Shown here: positions 20,519 to 31,191 of the stretch, piece by piece
Layout of the letters: each line of letters opens with the position of its first letter
Position numbering within the stretch: position 1 is the first letter of the stretch
Source: Campanula takesimana
Taxonomy: Eukaryota; Streptophyta; Magnoliopsida; Asterales; Campanulaceae
NCBI GenBank assembly: GCA_026119855.1
Contig: JAOWBW010000303.1
Coordinates: 124,001-188,000 of the forward strand
DNA: 64,000 nt
Direction of reading: 5' to 3'
Program-made: the position numbers and the translations under genes
Notes under the pieces: model-generated
Told to the model about the DNA's origin: nothing
What the model saw: the letters and a program-made list of their open reading frames with translations, nothing else
Database searches by the model: none

Positions 20519-21276
20519 GGGGATTAGGGCGGATTAGTGGTGTCGATGATGGGGAGGAGTATTTATTTACGGACGACTTAATTTTTCATTCGATTCGATA
20601 AGGGATTCGGGGATCTCAAAACCAAATCCCTTCACTCAGCTCTATTTATTTTTATTTTTAAGCAAAAATAGCTAATTACTCGTATTTTTAAGGAGTGACA
20701 TACTGGCATATGCAAACTTGAGCAAGTAATTTATCATAATACTCCCTCCGTCTTAAAATATACTCCCTCCGTCCCAGACCACTGGGCACTTTACAACACC
20801 GGATTCCGGTAGTTTATTTAAGCACAACAATCAAGTATTCCCAAACATGTTTGGCTGCTTACATAAAACTATAAATAGCTGTCCAAAAAACAAAAACAAA
20901 AACAAAAACAAAAAAACTCCACCTTCGTTCTTAACAGCTTCTAGTCTACAGAACTGGCACTAGCTACAGTGACAGTAACACCACTGTCTATCTCATATCT
21001 AAGCATCTCTTAAAACCAAACTACCTGATGCTATTCCAAATAAAAATGGAAACCCAAAAAAAAAAAAAAAAAAGGAATTTGAGGAATTCCTTTCATCAGC
21101 TTCTTTTCGTCTCGAGTCAACTTAATCAAATGAGGTTCCGCAAAATAGCTCCCTTCTTTTTCCTAATACACGAAACAGAATTTCACATATAGGAATTCAG
21201 TATGAATCAGCAGAATGGCAAACCTGTTTTTAACTGGGAAGATGGCACAACACCACCAAAGTGCTTCAATAAACAC
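20519..21276. other. Intergenic region between the F-box gene and GMII
   Basis: It contains the F-box gene promoter and the GMII 3' untranslated region. Two Stowaway left ends sit head to tail (20741 TACTCCCTCCGTCTTAAAAT and 20759 TACTCCCTCCGTCCCAGACC) without matching right ends. An (AAAAAC)n run lies at about 20886-20915. Confidence 0.6.
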
Positions 21277-24200
21277 TTACTGCTGGGGCCGCAAATCTAA
21301 CTTGTAAGCCTGAAGTTCCATTGGTGATATGACGACATTTCCTTCCTGAGAAACATCACCAACTAGTTCACTATATCCAAGCATTTCCGTATCTTCATGT
21401 AAAAGATTTAAAGAAGTGGCTTTTGCATTTGAAACTGTGAGACCTTGGAACATGTTGAACAGATTTACAGGTTCATCTGCCAACCTTGAACAAACTGACC
21501 TTCCCTTTCGACAATATGATGAATCCCAATGTCTTCTTTGAAAGATTAAGACAAGTCGAGGGTCTTCAAGAAGCGGCTGTGAATATTTCAAAGGTTTGGG
21601 AACCTTGAAGCTTACGACGTGTAAGTCACATGGCAACTGAGCGGTTAATGGAGAGAAAGATCGTGGAGGAGGCTGCACTGAAATTTCCTGTGATTTCTTG
21701 GCAAAGAATGCGTGTAATGGGTAGTTCAAGTGGGCCCCAACACGATGAGAGAGAAGGGACGGACTACGCGGATGGGGATCTGAAACGGGATTTGAAGCTG
21801 ACGATATGTTTGATTCGAATACTAGATGAAAAACTACGTTCATCGGACGATTATCCATCACTCCTTGACCAAGTCCACGTCCATCATCTCTGACCAAACG
21901 TCGGTCCAACATGATCTCCAACCATCCATTTTTAAGGCTCGCGACACCCAATGACTGACGAGTGTGTACAGAAAAGCGCTGACCTTTAGAATTTTGAAGA
22001 AATGCAAGCGAAGGCATAGGATAGTAATTTCCCTGCAAGGGAATTTTGTCGTATGTTTCTCTCCGACTCATCTGAAAGCCATTCAAATCAGAGTAGAATA
22101 TCCTCTTGTTGTCAATATCTGTCTTGTACCGCACAATCAGTTCTCTGTCATTGAAATCTTGGCCAATAAGCTCGACATGATACTCCTTCTCAATGATGAA
22201 CTTCTGAACTGTGTTGTCATCATTGTAAATGCGGGTGCTATGGGAGATGGGGGCTTTGTCCCATGCTGTACTAGGATATGAGAAAACTTCCTGCATCAAA
22301 GGGCCCTCAGATATTACCATTTCGCCACCAGCTCGGGTGATCGTCTCAGCATCACCGTTCGGCTTGAACAGATAGGCCCCACTTTCAGAGCTAGAGTACA
22401 TACCTATCTCTTCACCAATAACATTCTGGCTTCCTTCAATGTGGGATACTTTCTGCAATAAACCTTGTTTGACATTAAAAGTAAGTGTTTGATGCCGATT
22501 TTTGATATGTACTGAATCCCCCTCGATCTTTGAGCAAGTGTACGGGGTAAGGCAGGGTAAATTGTTGGAAGTCGACAAAACTTTTAGTCTAGCTGGTTTG
22601 GCCTTTTCACATCCAACGAATCCATTAGCAATATAATAGGTTTGCAACCCCATGGCAGGAATAGAAGCTTTCCAAAAGACACGATGCCTTCCAGTAAACA
22701 TCTTACTTTTGCTGTGCTGCAACTCGGGAGAAATTTGGCTTTTCACACATGTCCAGTTCGAGTCTAACACAGTTACATCTGGGCGCTCAACAATCACCAT
22801 CACAACCTCATTTCTTGTTTGCTCTAATGGATTGAAAAGCACCACGGACTGCACAGTTCCTTCATGAGCTGCAATTGCCCGGTGCACTGGTTGGGCATCG
22901 TATTTGGATCTCGTTTGTGCAGGCTCGAATGATGAAGGGCTCTGATCATTTCTCTCATGCCTGATACCAAGAAGTACCTCAATAGCCTTGGACATAAAAA
23001 TCTGCAGATCCTGTAGAGAAGTATGCATACGAATCCCATAGTCCTCGACCACATGATCTTTAGATGTACCAGTCACCCCGTCATGATGCTGAAAAAGAGC
23101 CAAGTTTCTTCTTGCTGCTGTCAACTTGTAGGAAAAACCAGTAGGAAACTTTTCACACTGAGCTCTCTGACAGTTTCCAAGCAAAAAAGCCATCATCATT
23201 TCTGTGGCACGGAGTGTCTGCTCAAGTACACGATCAACGGCCTTAAAGAAAGGCCTGGAAACGTAGTAGCCACTCCAGTAATCTTGTTGCCTATCAGCAT
23301 AAGTAAAGAAGTCACCTGATAATGAAGGGAACCCTCCAATCTGCCCCGACCCCACCTCTCCTGGACGCGAATAATTTATCCTGTCGGCCTCTTCTCGTAG
23401 TGTTCGGAAATAATCATCCAACGTCCCAAACTTCACTTCAGTATTCAACTCAGAATTACCGTTTATATAATCAAATAGCATCTGATAATTCCTAAACTGA
23501 GCTTCTGCCTCATCAATGCTGATGTAACGAAAATCATCCCCAAGGGGGACGAGAAGGGTATTTGTTCGGTATAGTGTAGACTTCTTCTTATACTGATCCA
23601 GTAGTTTAAGTGCTCGATCCTTCACATTTTCTTGGGTGGTCTCTTCTGGATGTTCTCCCCAAGGGCAACGCTCGTAAACAAATCCATGCATTCGAGCAAA
23701 GTCAAATTGGCAACAAACTGCAGGCTCAGGCCCACAAGTGTGAGGAACGTCGTAAGAATAAAATGGCATCATATGGACAAAAATATCAGTCGTTTCCTCA
23801 GAATCCCAGCTTTGTCTCCATACATATTCTAAATTCTTGTGCAAAGCCAGTTCTTTCTTCAGTTCATAATGAGTCCTTTGTATGAGCATGTTCTCAAAAC
23901 CCATGCGACGAAGAAGATATGCCATGGTTGGTGAATAGCCGAATGGATCAATTGCCCAAGAATTTCTTGGAATAACCCCAACAGTGTCATTTAACCACAT
24001 ATTTCCCTCCATTATCTGAGGTAATAAGAAGCCCAGAAAAGGGGGGAAATAAGTAAAAGATTAAACAAATACTCCCACCGTTCCGGAATGATGTTCCTAA
24101 TTTTTTTGTTGTTAATATTAATGGACTTTGATCAATAATTTTAGGTTAATTTTAATCATCTTAATTAAAAAAAAAAAACTAAAAACTGTTATTGATAGTA

Positions 24201-27200
24201 TTTACAATGTTGTATCAGTAACAAGTTTTAGATTTTTATTAAGATAAATAAATTAACCTAAAATTATTGATCAAAGCTCATTTATATTAACAACACCAAA
24301 AAAAAAAGTGGAAAAAAAGTGGGAGTGGAAAAAAAGTGGGAACATCATTTCGGGCAGGGGGTGTAATTAGTAATAACCTAGGTGGAAACAGCAAGAGCTT
24401 AGCAGCAGTATAGAAAGGGAAATAGCATCTTTACAGAGAAAACTACATGAGTTAGGCAAAAAAACAAGAAATTTTGTATGTATTCATAGGATAGGGACTT
24501 CTTTAGACTAACAATGACTGATTGAAGAGGAAGCAAGATGAAAGTTATTTAACAACAACACAAATACAGAATAGAAAGTATTCTAGAAAACTGTCATAGC
24601 TCTATTCCCTAAAATCCTGCATTCTCCTTTTCTAATATTGATAATAGCATCAAAAGAGCAGAAATAATAAAAATAACTAAATGAAACATTTTTCAAACAA
24701 ATTCTCCTTCGTGTAAGGATCCATTACCCAGAACCCATATAAATGATGCACTCTGGATGATTATCACTCGCTCTCTCAACTCTAAATAAATATGACCAGG
24801 GGCATGAATGATTTAACCGTGATCAGTTTATTAATGATAATAATTGAAAGTGGAATACATTCTCCTTCATGCTTGACTTCTCAAAGACGAAATACTTTCA
24901 GGGTGTGAAGAATGTTGACACGCAAACTATACATCTAAGTACTAAAAAATGCCCATAAGGTACAAATGAAGAGTGTAAAAGAGAGTATACCTGCTCAATG
25001 ATAGCAAAATAATGTGAATTGGCCTGCAGAAAGATAAAATGGAAATAGAAGATCAGAAATCAGTGAAGAGCATGTTACATATAGGCCCTCCATCCCTAAA
25101 TGAAAGTCCAAAAAAATTCATTTTTGGACCTCCACTTTGGGAATGAGGGAGTACAACAATAAACAATTTATAATGCAAGAGGAAAATGCTGAGAAACTCA
25201 ATTTTAATAGTACAGCATATAAGAAATGTAGTTGCTCAGTGTTATTCAAGTGATTCTATTTCCAGAAATACTAGTACTTGTATATATTTTAAAATTATTC
25301 TAGGATAACTGAATCGGGGTTTCAAAAGGATGGGAACTTGAATAGTTGAGATGATGCCTCAACTTTTCACAACCACGTTATGGTTCAACACTCTACAGCA
25401 TAAAGTAACCTAAGGGCTTCTCATCACCCCTCTTAGCGAACCAATGATCATAAAATTGGTTCCAGTTTGAAAAAAAAAAATGTTATTAAGTACTCCCTCC
25501 GTCTCAAAATAGATGTCGTTTTGGGAGTTAAATTTTGTCTCAAAATACTTGTCGTTTCACTATTTTCAAAGCTTTTTTATTGCTTTATACCAATTATACC
25601 CTTGATAATGATAGTGAACTATCTCTTACCTAACCATTTAATTACTTAGGTAGTTGAATTACTTTAGGGGTATTTGGGACTTCTTCACATGCATTAATGG
25701 CATTTCTTAATATCTGTTAAACACTCCAAAACGACATCTATTTTGAGACGGAGGGAGTGGCTGATGCATGACCCAAGAGGGAAATTTCAACCTACAAGTG
25801 CACTACATAGAATAAAAGCAAGATGGTAAGAAGATAAAGCTTGTATTTTATGATTTGGGGGCACAGAAAAATTACATACTATAGTCATGTGTGACACGTG
25901 GGCACACAAAATTGGATTTTGGAGAAAAGCAATAGGATTTTACTTCATGGAAAACAAGTAACACCAAAACACATTCACGCTCTGTATCAAATTAATAAAA
26001 GAGGAAGTAATTAGCAGAGCTTATAAACGAATATTGGGTGCTTATGCTTACACAAGATATTCCTACTGTTGTAGTTTGGTCTCATCAATCATGAATATTA
26101 CAGTGTCTATATTAACAATCAACACGCATACCCGTACCCAGCGTCCACAAATTCAATATTGCACCCACAAGTTCATGGACAATGAAGACATCACTCTTTA
26201 CATTGATGGAGAAATTACATCAATACCAAAAGTACTAAGTAGCTAAAATTATAAACCAGGCCAGGCTAGGCTTTCAAATTATCAAATGCCATAAAGTTAC
26301 TAGACTAATGCTAAATACTGTATCCCTAACCAACTACGAACACCCTGCACCCTACAAAACTAATCATGATTCCATAACTTCGATATACATCAGTAATATA
26401 AAGGATATACAGAAAATAACTAGTTGTCTGAAATCAACAATGCCCAAGGCAAAAGGGAATACTTCCCGACATTGATCACTAGGCTTACGTATCAAGAGAG
26501 AGCAAACAGAAGTTAGTAAGGATGAAAATTCTAAACAAGATAAGATCCAATATACTACGTTCAAGAACGTAAATATTACCTCATCATTCATGACCCAGCC
26601 ACCGACAACAATTTCCAACTGCCCATTCTGCACTAAGTTGACAAAAGATTCTTTTTTGGAGGAAGAAGCATCTCTCCACCATCTTTCCAGATATGACATC
26701 TCTTCCCATATAAACTTCCGTCGTTCATCCTACAAATTCAATACAAATTAAATTATTCAATCAATTAAAACACAGTTTGCACCATACACTAAGAACCTTA
26801 AACTCAACGAACTACTTGCATACTTAAATTAAATCCATTTCATCGTAAACCAGCAAAAAACATTAACAGTTATTGACTTAAAATATAATTTGGGAAAATC
26901 TTGAAACTTCAATCAGCTATTAAAGTCAAGATTTGAGATTGACCTTGGAAAGAGTCTCGACAATTGTGTCTAGAATGTGCCTCGACTGGCGATCGTAATA
27001 CTCCTCGACGGTTAGCTTCCAGCCAGGATCATTGTGCGAATGCGGGACCACGAGCACCTTCAATTTCTCAGAATCCCACTCGTTCCCTTTGTACGCAACC
27101 CTCCACCCTTGCTTCCATGGCCCACCATCGACATCGGAGAACTCGATCTTATCGTACAATTCCTTCGTCGTGATATCCACAACCGCTGCGCCGGGAAACA

Positions 27201-27528
27201 CGTCGCGATTCGCCGCCGCCCCAGGAGGTTTCCGATTGATTGGCTTCCTGACCTTAATAAAATGAGCTCCGCGTTTCTTGAACTGGGAAGAGATGGGCTT
27301 TGGTACGCCGTAGTGGTAGATAATCAGGAGGAAGAAGAAGAAGGAGACGGCGAGGCCGATGGTGAAGAAATTGGCGAAGATGCAGTCCTTGAGGGCGGTG
27401 CGTCGGCGAGACTTGCGGGGATGCTTGGAGGATTTGAGGGGATTGGATGAGGTGAAAGGGAGGAGAGATCTGGTCCAGCCACCACCTCCACGGCGGACGT
27501 TACCGCCGATGTAGGATGAGAACGCCAT
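21277..27528 (-). CDS. GMII: Golgi alpha-mannosidase II (GH38), type II membrane protein
   Basis: Four exons, 27528-26944, 26729-26580, 25023-24991 and 24015-21277, all in phase 0, give 1168 residues (Arabidopsis GMII is about 1173). A basic cytosolic tail precedes a single membrane anchor at about 51-72 (FANFFTIGLAVSFFFFLLII), giving Golgi type II topology. GH38 landmarks are the zinc motif HSHNDPGW at 163-170, GGWVMNDEAN around 238-247, the nucleophile D279 in WAIDPFGYS, and QHHDGVTGT near 575. The enzyme removes two mannoses from GlcNAcMan5GlcNAc2 after GnTI during complex N-glycan synthesis. Exon 3 encodes only 11 residues (ANSHYFAIIEQ). Exon 4 is 2.7 kb without interruption. No frame defects are seen, and the introns carry MITEs. 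Confidence 0.96.
24070..24365. mobile_element. Stowaway-like MITE in GMII intron 3
   Basis: Left end TA-CTCCCACCGTTCCGGAATGA, right end TCATTTCGGGCAGGGGGTG-TA. The middle contains inverted ATCAATAATTTTAGGTTAAT and its complement. A short tandem GGAAAAAAAGTGGGA duplication lies near 24315-24345. Confidence 0.7.
25083..25154. mobile_element. Minimal GAGTGTCCA-type MITE remnant in GMII intron 2
   Basis: Both ends (CCCTCCATCCCTAAATGAAA and TTTGGGAATGAGGGAG-TA) are present only about 70 bp apart, so most of the interior is deleted. Confidence 0.6.
25491..25758. mobile_element. Stowaway-like MITE in GMII intron 2
   Basis: Left end TA-CTCCCTCCGTCTCAAAATAG, right end CTATTTTGAGACGGAGGGAG. The inverted repeats are near perfect over more than 25 bp. 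Confidence 0.85.
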
Positions 27529-28056
27529 TTTGTTGGTGGTGGTCGTCGGTGTTTTCCTAGTGGCGCCTTAGTAGAAAAGCCAATCACTATTAGTGAACAT
27601 AAGACTGTGTTTGGCCGATCGATCCTTCCGGTACCAATTACTGAACTGAGAATTGATTCCTTTTTACAATAAGGCGAAGATAAAATGAAATATTCTGTCA
27701 AAAAAAAAAAAAAAAGAAAGATAAAATGAAATGAAATATTTACAGCGCAAAATGATTTTTAATTTTCGCATTTTTTTTTCTTTAGTATAAATGAATTTGA
27801 ATAAATATTTTAAGTTAATTTAATTATTTAATATAAATTTAAAATTTGTTATCAATAATATTGATGAAAATATAAATTTTTATTTTTATTAAAATAATTA
27901 TATTAATTTATAATTATCGCTCAATTTTATTTGTATTAACGAAATGTAAGAATATCGTTTTTATTTTGAAATGCAGAGAGTATCTCTTGTCCTTGTTAAC
28001 CTTTTTCTTTCATATTCTCCACTTCCAGATTATAGAAATTTAACAAATTATTATAA

Positions 28057-28311
28057 TACTCCATCTGTCCCAGAATGATAGTCCCTCTATTTTCGTGGTT
28101 ATTACGAAGAAACTTTAAACAATAATTAAGGCTACTTTTAATTATTATAATGAATTTTTTGAAGTTGTTCTTGATACACCATTATAAATACTATTAATAC
28201 CAATATTTAGATCCACATTAACATAATTATTAGTAGCTTTTATAATTGCTCAAAGTTCTCTCATAGTAACAATAAAAAAATAGGGACTATCTTTTTAGGA
28301 CGGATGGAGTA
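28057..28311. mobile_element. Stowaway-like MITE
   Basis: Left end TA-CTCCATCTGTCCCAGAATGA, right end TTTTTAGGACGGATGGAG-TA. The sub-terminal GATAGTCC and GACTATC blocks are complementary. Confidence 0.8.
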
Positions 28312-29647
28312 TATTTTTTGTTTGGGGAGGGGGTGTAATATAACTGTAGTTAGTAACATAAATTTAATTAGCTAAAGTATACGTACAAAATATAATTATT
28401 TCATGTTGGAAATGTGAGGTAAAAAGAATACTTAATTTATGTGTGGGGATTAAATTATGAATGCCGCTATTCAATCCCCTTAAGTCTAAGTAGAATACAT
28501 TGAATTTCATCAAAATACATTTTTGTTTTGAATACAAGACACCAACATCAACAATGTACTTTTTGGGTGGGCTTTTAGTAAGATAAGTGAATCCAAAATG
28601 TTTGTGTTCAATATTTTAGTGATGATTATCCAGTGGATAAAGTTTTAGAGGATCATTCGTTGATGCTCCGAAGAAGCCGACCAACCCATATGTATCACTT
28701 AAAAGAGGATGATATTGCTCAGCTTTCTAGTTCTCGACTTGTGACACAATTGATGAGGTTGTGTTGCTATTAACATGGGTGTGGTGCCGCACTCTAGGGA
28801 GAGCAAGAATCAGTCTCACTTTTTTGTGGGAGCAGAGCAGTATCTAAAATTTATATTGAGGGGTTAATTTTTGAAGGAGGTCAACTATATGTTTTGAGGG
28901 TTAAGAGGGGAGGTCAAATGTAATTACTTAGGGATCAATATAATAAATTGAGAAAAATCAAGGGTTGTAATGGTGAAAATTTCAAAAGCCGACTCCGTTG
29001 ACTTGACCCCACCCCTACCCTTAGATGTAAACCAATCCGGACTTGGGGTTAATGTGGGGTGGGGGTTAGTTTTAGGGTTGACTTCTTTTTTGAAAGAAGG
29101 GTTTAATATTGGGGGGAAACATAACATGTAATCCAGCGCCGCTGAATAAATGTTAAAATTTATTTGAAGGGACATTCAAAAATCTCTACTATTTATACGA
29201 TTTATTGGCAACGATATTAATATAATTTTGTAATTAAAATTATCATTTATTTTGAGATAAAAAATTATTTAAAATAAATATTCATTTAGGAACAAAAGGA
29301 GCACGCATATTTTACCTTCTTATTCTACATTGAATTTCATCAAAATACATTTTTGTTTTGAATAACACTGGAACAAGCATGGCTTCAATAGTTTTAGGAC
29401 TTGGTTACATAATTCTCTGTGACAATAATTAGTTGAGAATCAGTCTTTGCTTTGATTCTGATACGGAGTATTTTTTTTTACAATAATAAATGAGTTTTTT
29501 AAGCAATTAATAAATGTCAATCAAAATTTAAAAAAATAGTGATTAATGTTTTGTAAATTTTATTAAATTTGCAAACAAAATGTATAAGATATACCATGGG
29601 CTGGATATGTGAATAAGCCCAAAACCTAAAAGGGCAGAATTGTTAAA

Positions 29648-30765
29648 TACTCTCTCTGTCCCAGAAAATACTCTCATTTTGATTTTTTATGGTCAACAAA
29701 AATAAATTTTGACCAAACATTGGTTTCATTTTCACGATCACAATAAAATTCAAAAACTTGATATTAAGTGATTTATCAAGACAAAGTCTCAGCAGCATCC
29801 GCCGCATGGTGTGCGGCAAGGTGGCTGGTTCCGCTGCTTCGCGGGCCTGCCTCTTCCGCTACAGCCGACGGCCAGATCTACCCCTCCCTCTTCCAGATCG
29901 CTGCCACGTGTTCAGCTTTTTTAAAAAAAACCAATAACTTTAAAATGTTATATCTTGAGATGTATAACTTAGAAAAAAAAAATAAAAATACCGTTTTGTT
30001 CGTTTCGACGAGACGAATAAAACTACATGGGTCATGATATGGTTTGATTTTTTTTAAAAAAAACATTTTTTTTACACACAAAAAGTTTGATTGCTTGTCA
30101 GCTGAGATGTAACACTATGTTCTGATAAAAGTAACACTTTTATCTTCAAAAAGTAACACTTTCTACTGTTGAAGGTAACAGCAGTTTTACAACAAAAAAA
30201 AATTGGGTTTGCATTTCAATTGTTACTTTCTTAATAAAAAATTGTTACATTTCATATATAATGTTACATTTAAAAATATAAACTGTTACAATTGAGAAAA
30301 AAAAATGTTACATTCATTTTTTATAAAATGTAACATTAGTTTAGTTGTCAATCCTATGTTAATTTTCGGGAGAAAAAAAGTGTTACATTTGAAAAAATGA
30401 GTGTTACATCCCTTTATAAAAAGTGTTACATTATTTTAGTTGTCAATCTTTATGTTATCTTTATCTATTGCAGCAAAATTGTGGTACATTTTTTTTAAAA
30501 AGTGTTACATTTGAATAAAAAAAGTGTTACATTTCGTTATAATAAGTGTTACTTTTGTTGGGAGGAAAAAGAGTTGGGGTTGAAAAAAAAAAAATAATAA
30601 ATAAGCCTGGCCCGCCGCACGCCATGCGGCGGGTGTACAGGAGACCCTCTTCAATTACAAATTTTAGAATTTCACTAGAATGATTATATCGACACCCATA
30701 CTTGATTAAAGTTTATTTTTATTGACCATAAAAAATCAAAATGAGACTATCTTCCAGACCCGAGA
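29648..30765. mobile_element. Stowaway-like MITE split by an 860-bp insertion
   Basis: Left end TA-CTCTCTCTGTCCCAGAAAAT then TTTTTATGGTCAACAAAAAT. The right half contains TTATTGACCATAAAAAATC then AAAATGAGACTATCTTCCAG. The same family is intact at 61909-62160. The foreign block lies at 29786-30645. Confidence 0.65.
29786..30645. mobile_element. Unclassified TIR insertion with GTCTC...GAGAC ends and a TGTTACA-rich core
   Basis: Left end GTCTCAGCAGCATCCGCCGC then ATGGTGTGCGGC. The reverse complement of the right end reads GTCTCCTGTACACCCGCCGC then ATGGCGTGCGGC. The core (30105-30560) holds about sixteen GTAAC/GTTAC-centred motifs, mostly TGTTACATTT, first in GTAAC and then mainly in GTTAC orientation. 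It interrupts a MITE whose intact relative is at 61909-62160. No reading frame resembles a transposase. Confidence 0.55.
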
Positions 30766-30811
30766 CGTACGAGTACAATAACACGCCCACCGCGCGATAA
30801 TCCTAATTTGA

Positions 30812-30819
30812 ATTCCCGC
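30812..30819 (+). promoter_or_regulatory. E2F-like site ATTCCCGC upstream of DEL
   Basis: ATTCCCGC fits the degenerate E2F consensus WTTSSCSS. It lies 225 bp before the ATG at 31037. Confidence 0.4.
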
Positions 30820-30919
30820 GACCTGGAAAAAGCCGCTCAATTCACCACTCCGCCTCTTTCACCCTTCCCCCGACTCCGAATTTTGTCAGATCCGAAACCC
30901 GGGTTTTGAATTTCTCAAC

Positions 30920-30927
30920 CCGCCAAA
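30920..30927 (-). promoter_or_regulatory. Canonical E2F site TTTGGCGG upstream of DEL
   Basis: Read on the minus strand the octamer is TTTGGCGG, an exact TTTSSCGS E2F motif, 110 bp upstream of the ATG. E2F control of atypical E2F genes is known in Arabidopsis. Here it is inferred from sequence only. Confidence 0.55.
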
Positions 30928-31036
30928 GTGAACGATTCCCTTCCCCACCTTCAACGGCCTCCCCTTTTCTGTCTAGGGTTTTACGATTGAAAGAAGAACA
31001 AGCTTTAGATTGATTTTCGTTCACTCTTATCCGGTG

Positions 31037-31157
31037 ATGTCGTCGTCAATGGCGTCTCAAGATTCTGACTCAAAAAACAATTCTTTCTACAGCCGCAAAG
31101 AAAAATCTCTCGGCCTCTTATGTACCAAGTATTCATTTCTACCAATCAATCACTCTT

Positions 31158-31191
<34 letters not shown>

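Larger units (their letters stand above)
27529..31036. other. Divergent intergenic region between GMII and the DEL gene
   Basis: It is the shared upstream region for GMII (-) and DEL (+). It contains two MITEs (28057-28311 and 29648-30765), an 860-bp insertion with its own inverted ends (29786-30645), a 38-bp exact direct repeat (28496 and 29333) and the DEL promoter with E2F-like sites. The stretch 28320-29160 shows no gene. 29165-29300 looks like an eroded GAGTGTCCA-family MITE. Confidence 0.7.

Noticed and set aside
27034..27450. 138-codon plus-strand open frame
   Set aside because: It lies exactly antisense to GMII exon 1, whose sense frame carries the membrane anchor and catalytic zinc motif. 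Arginine-rich shadow composition.
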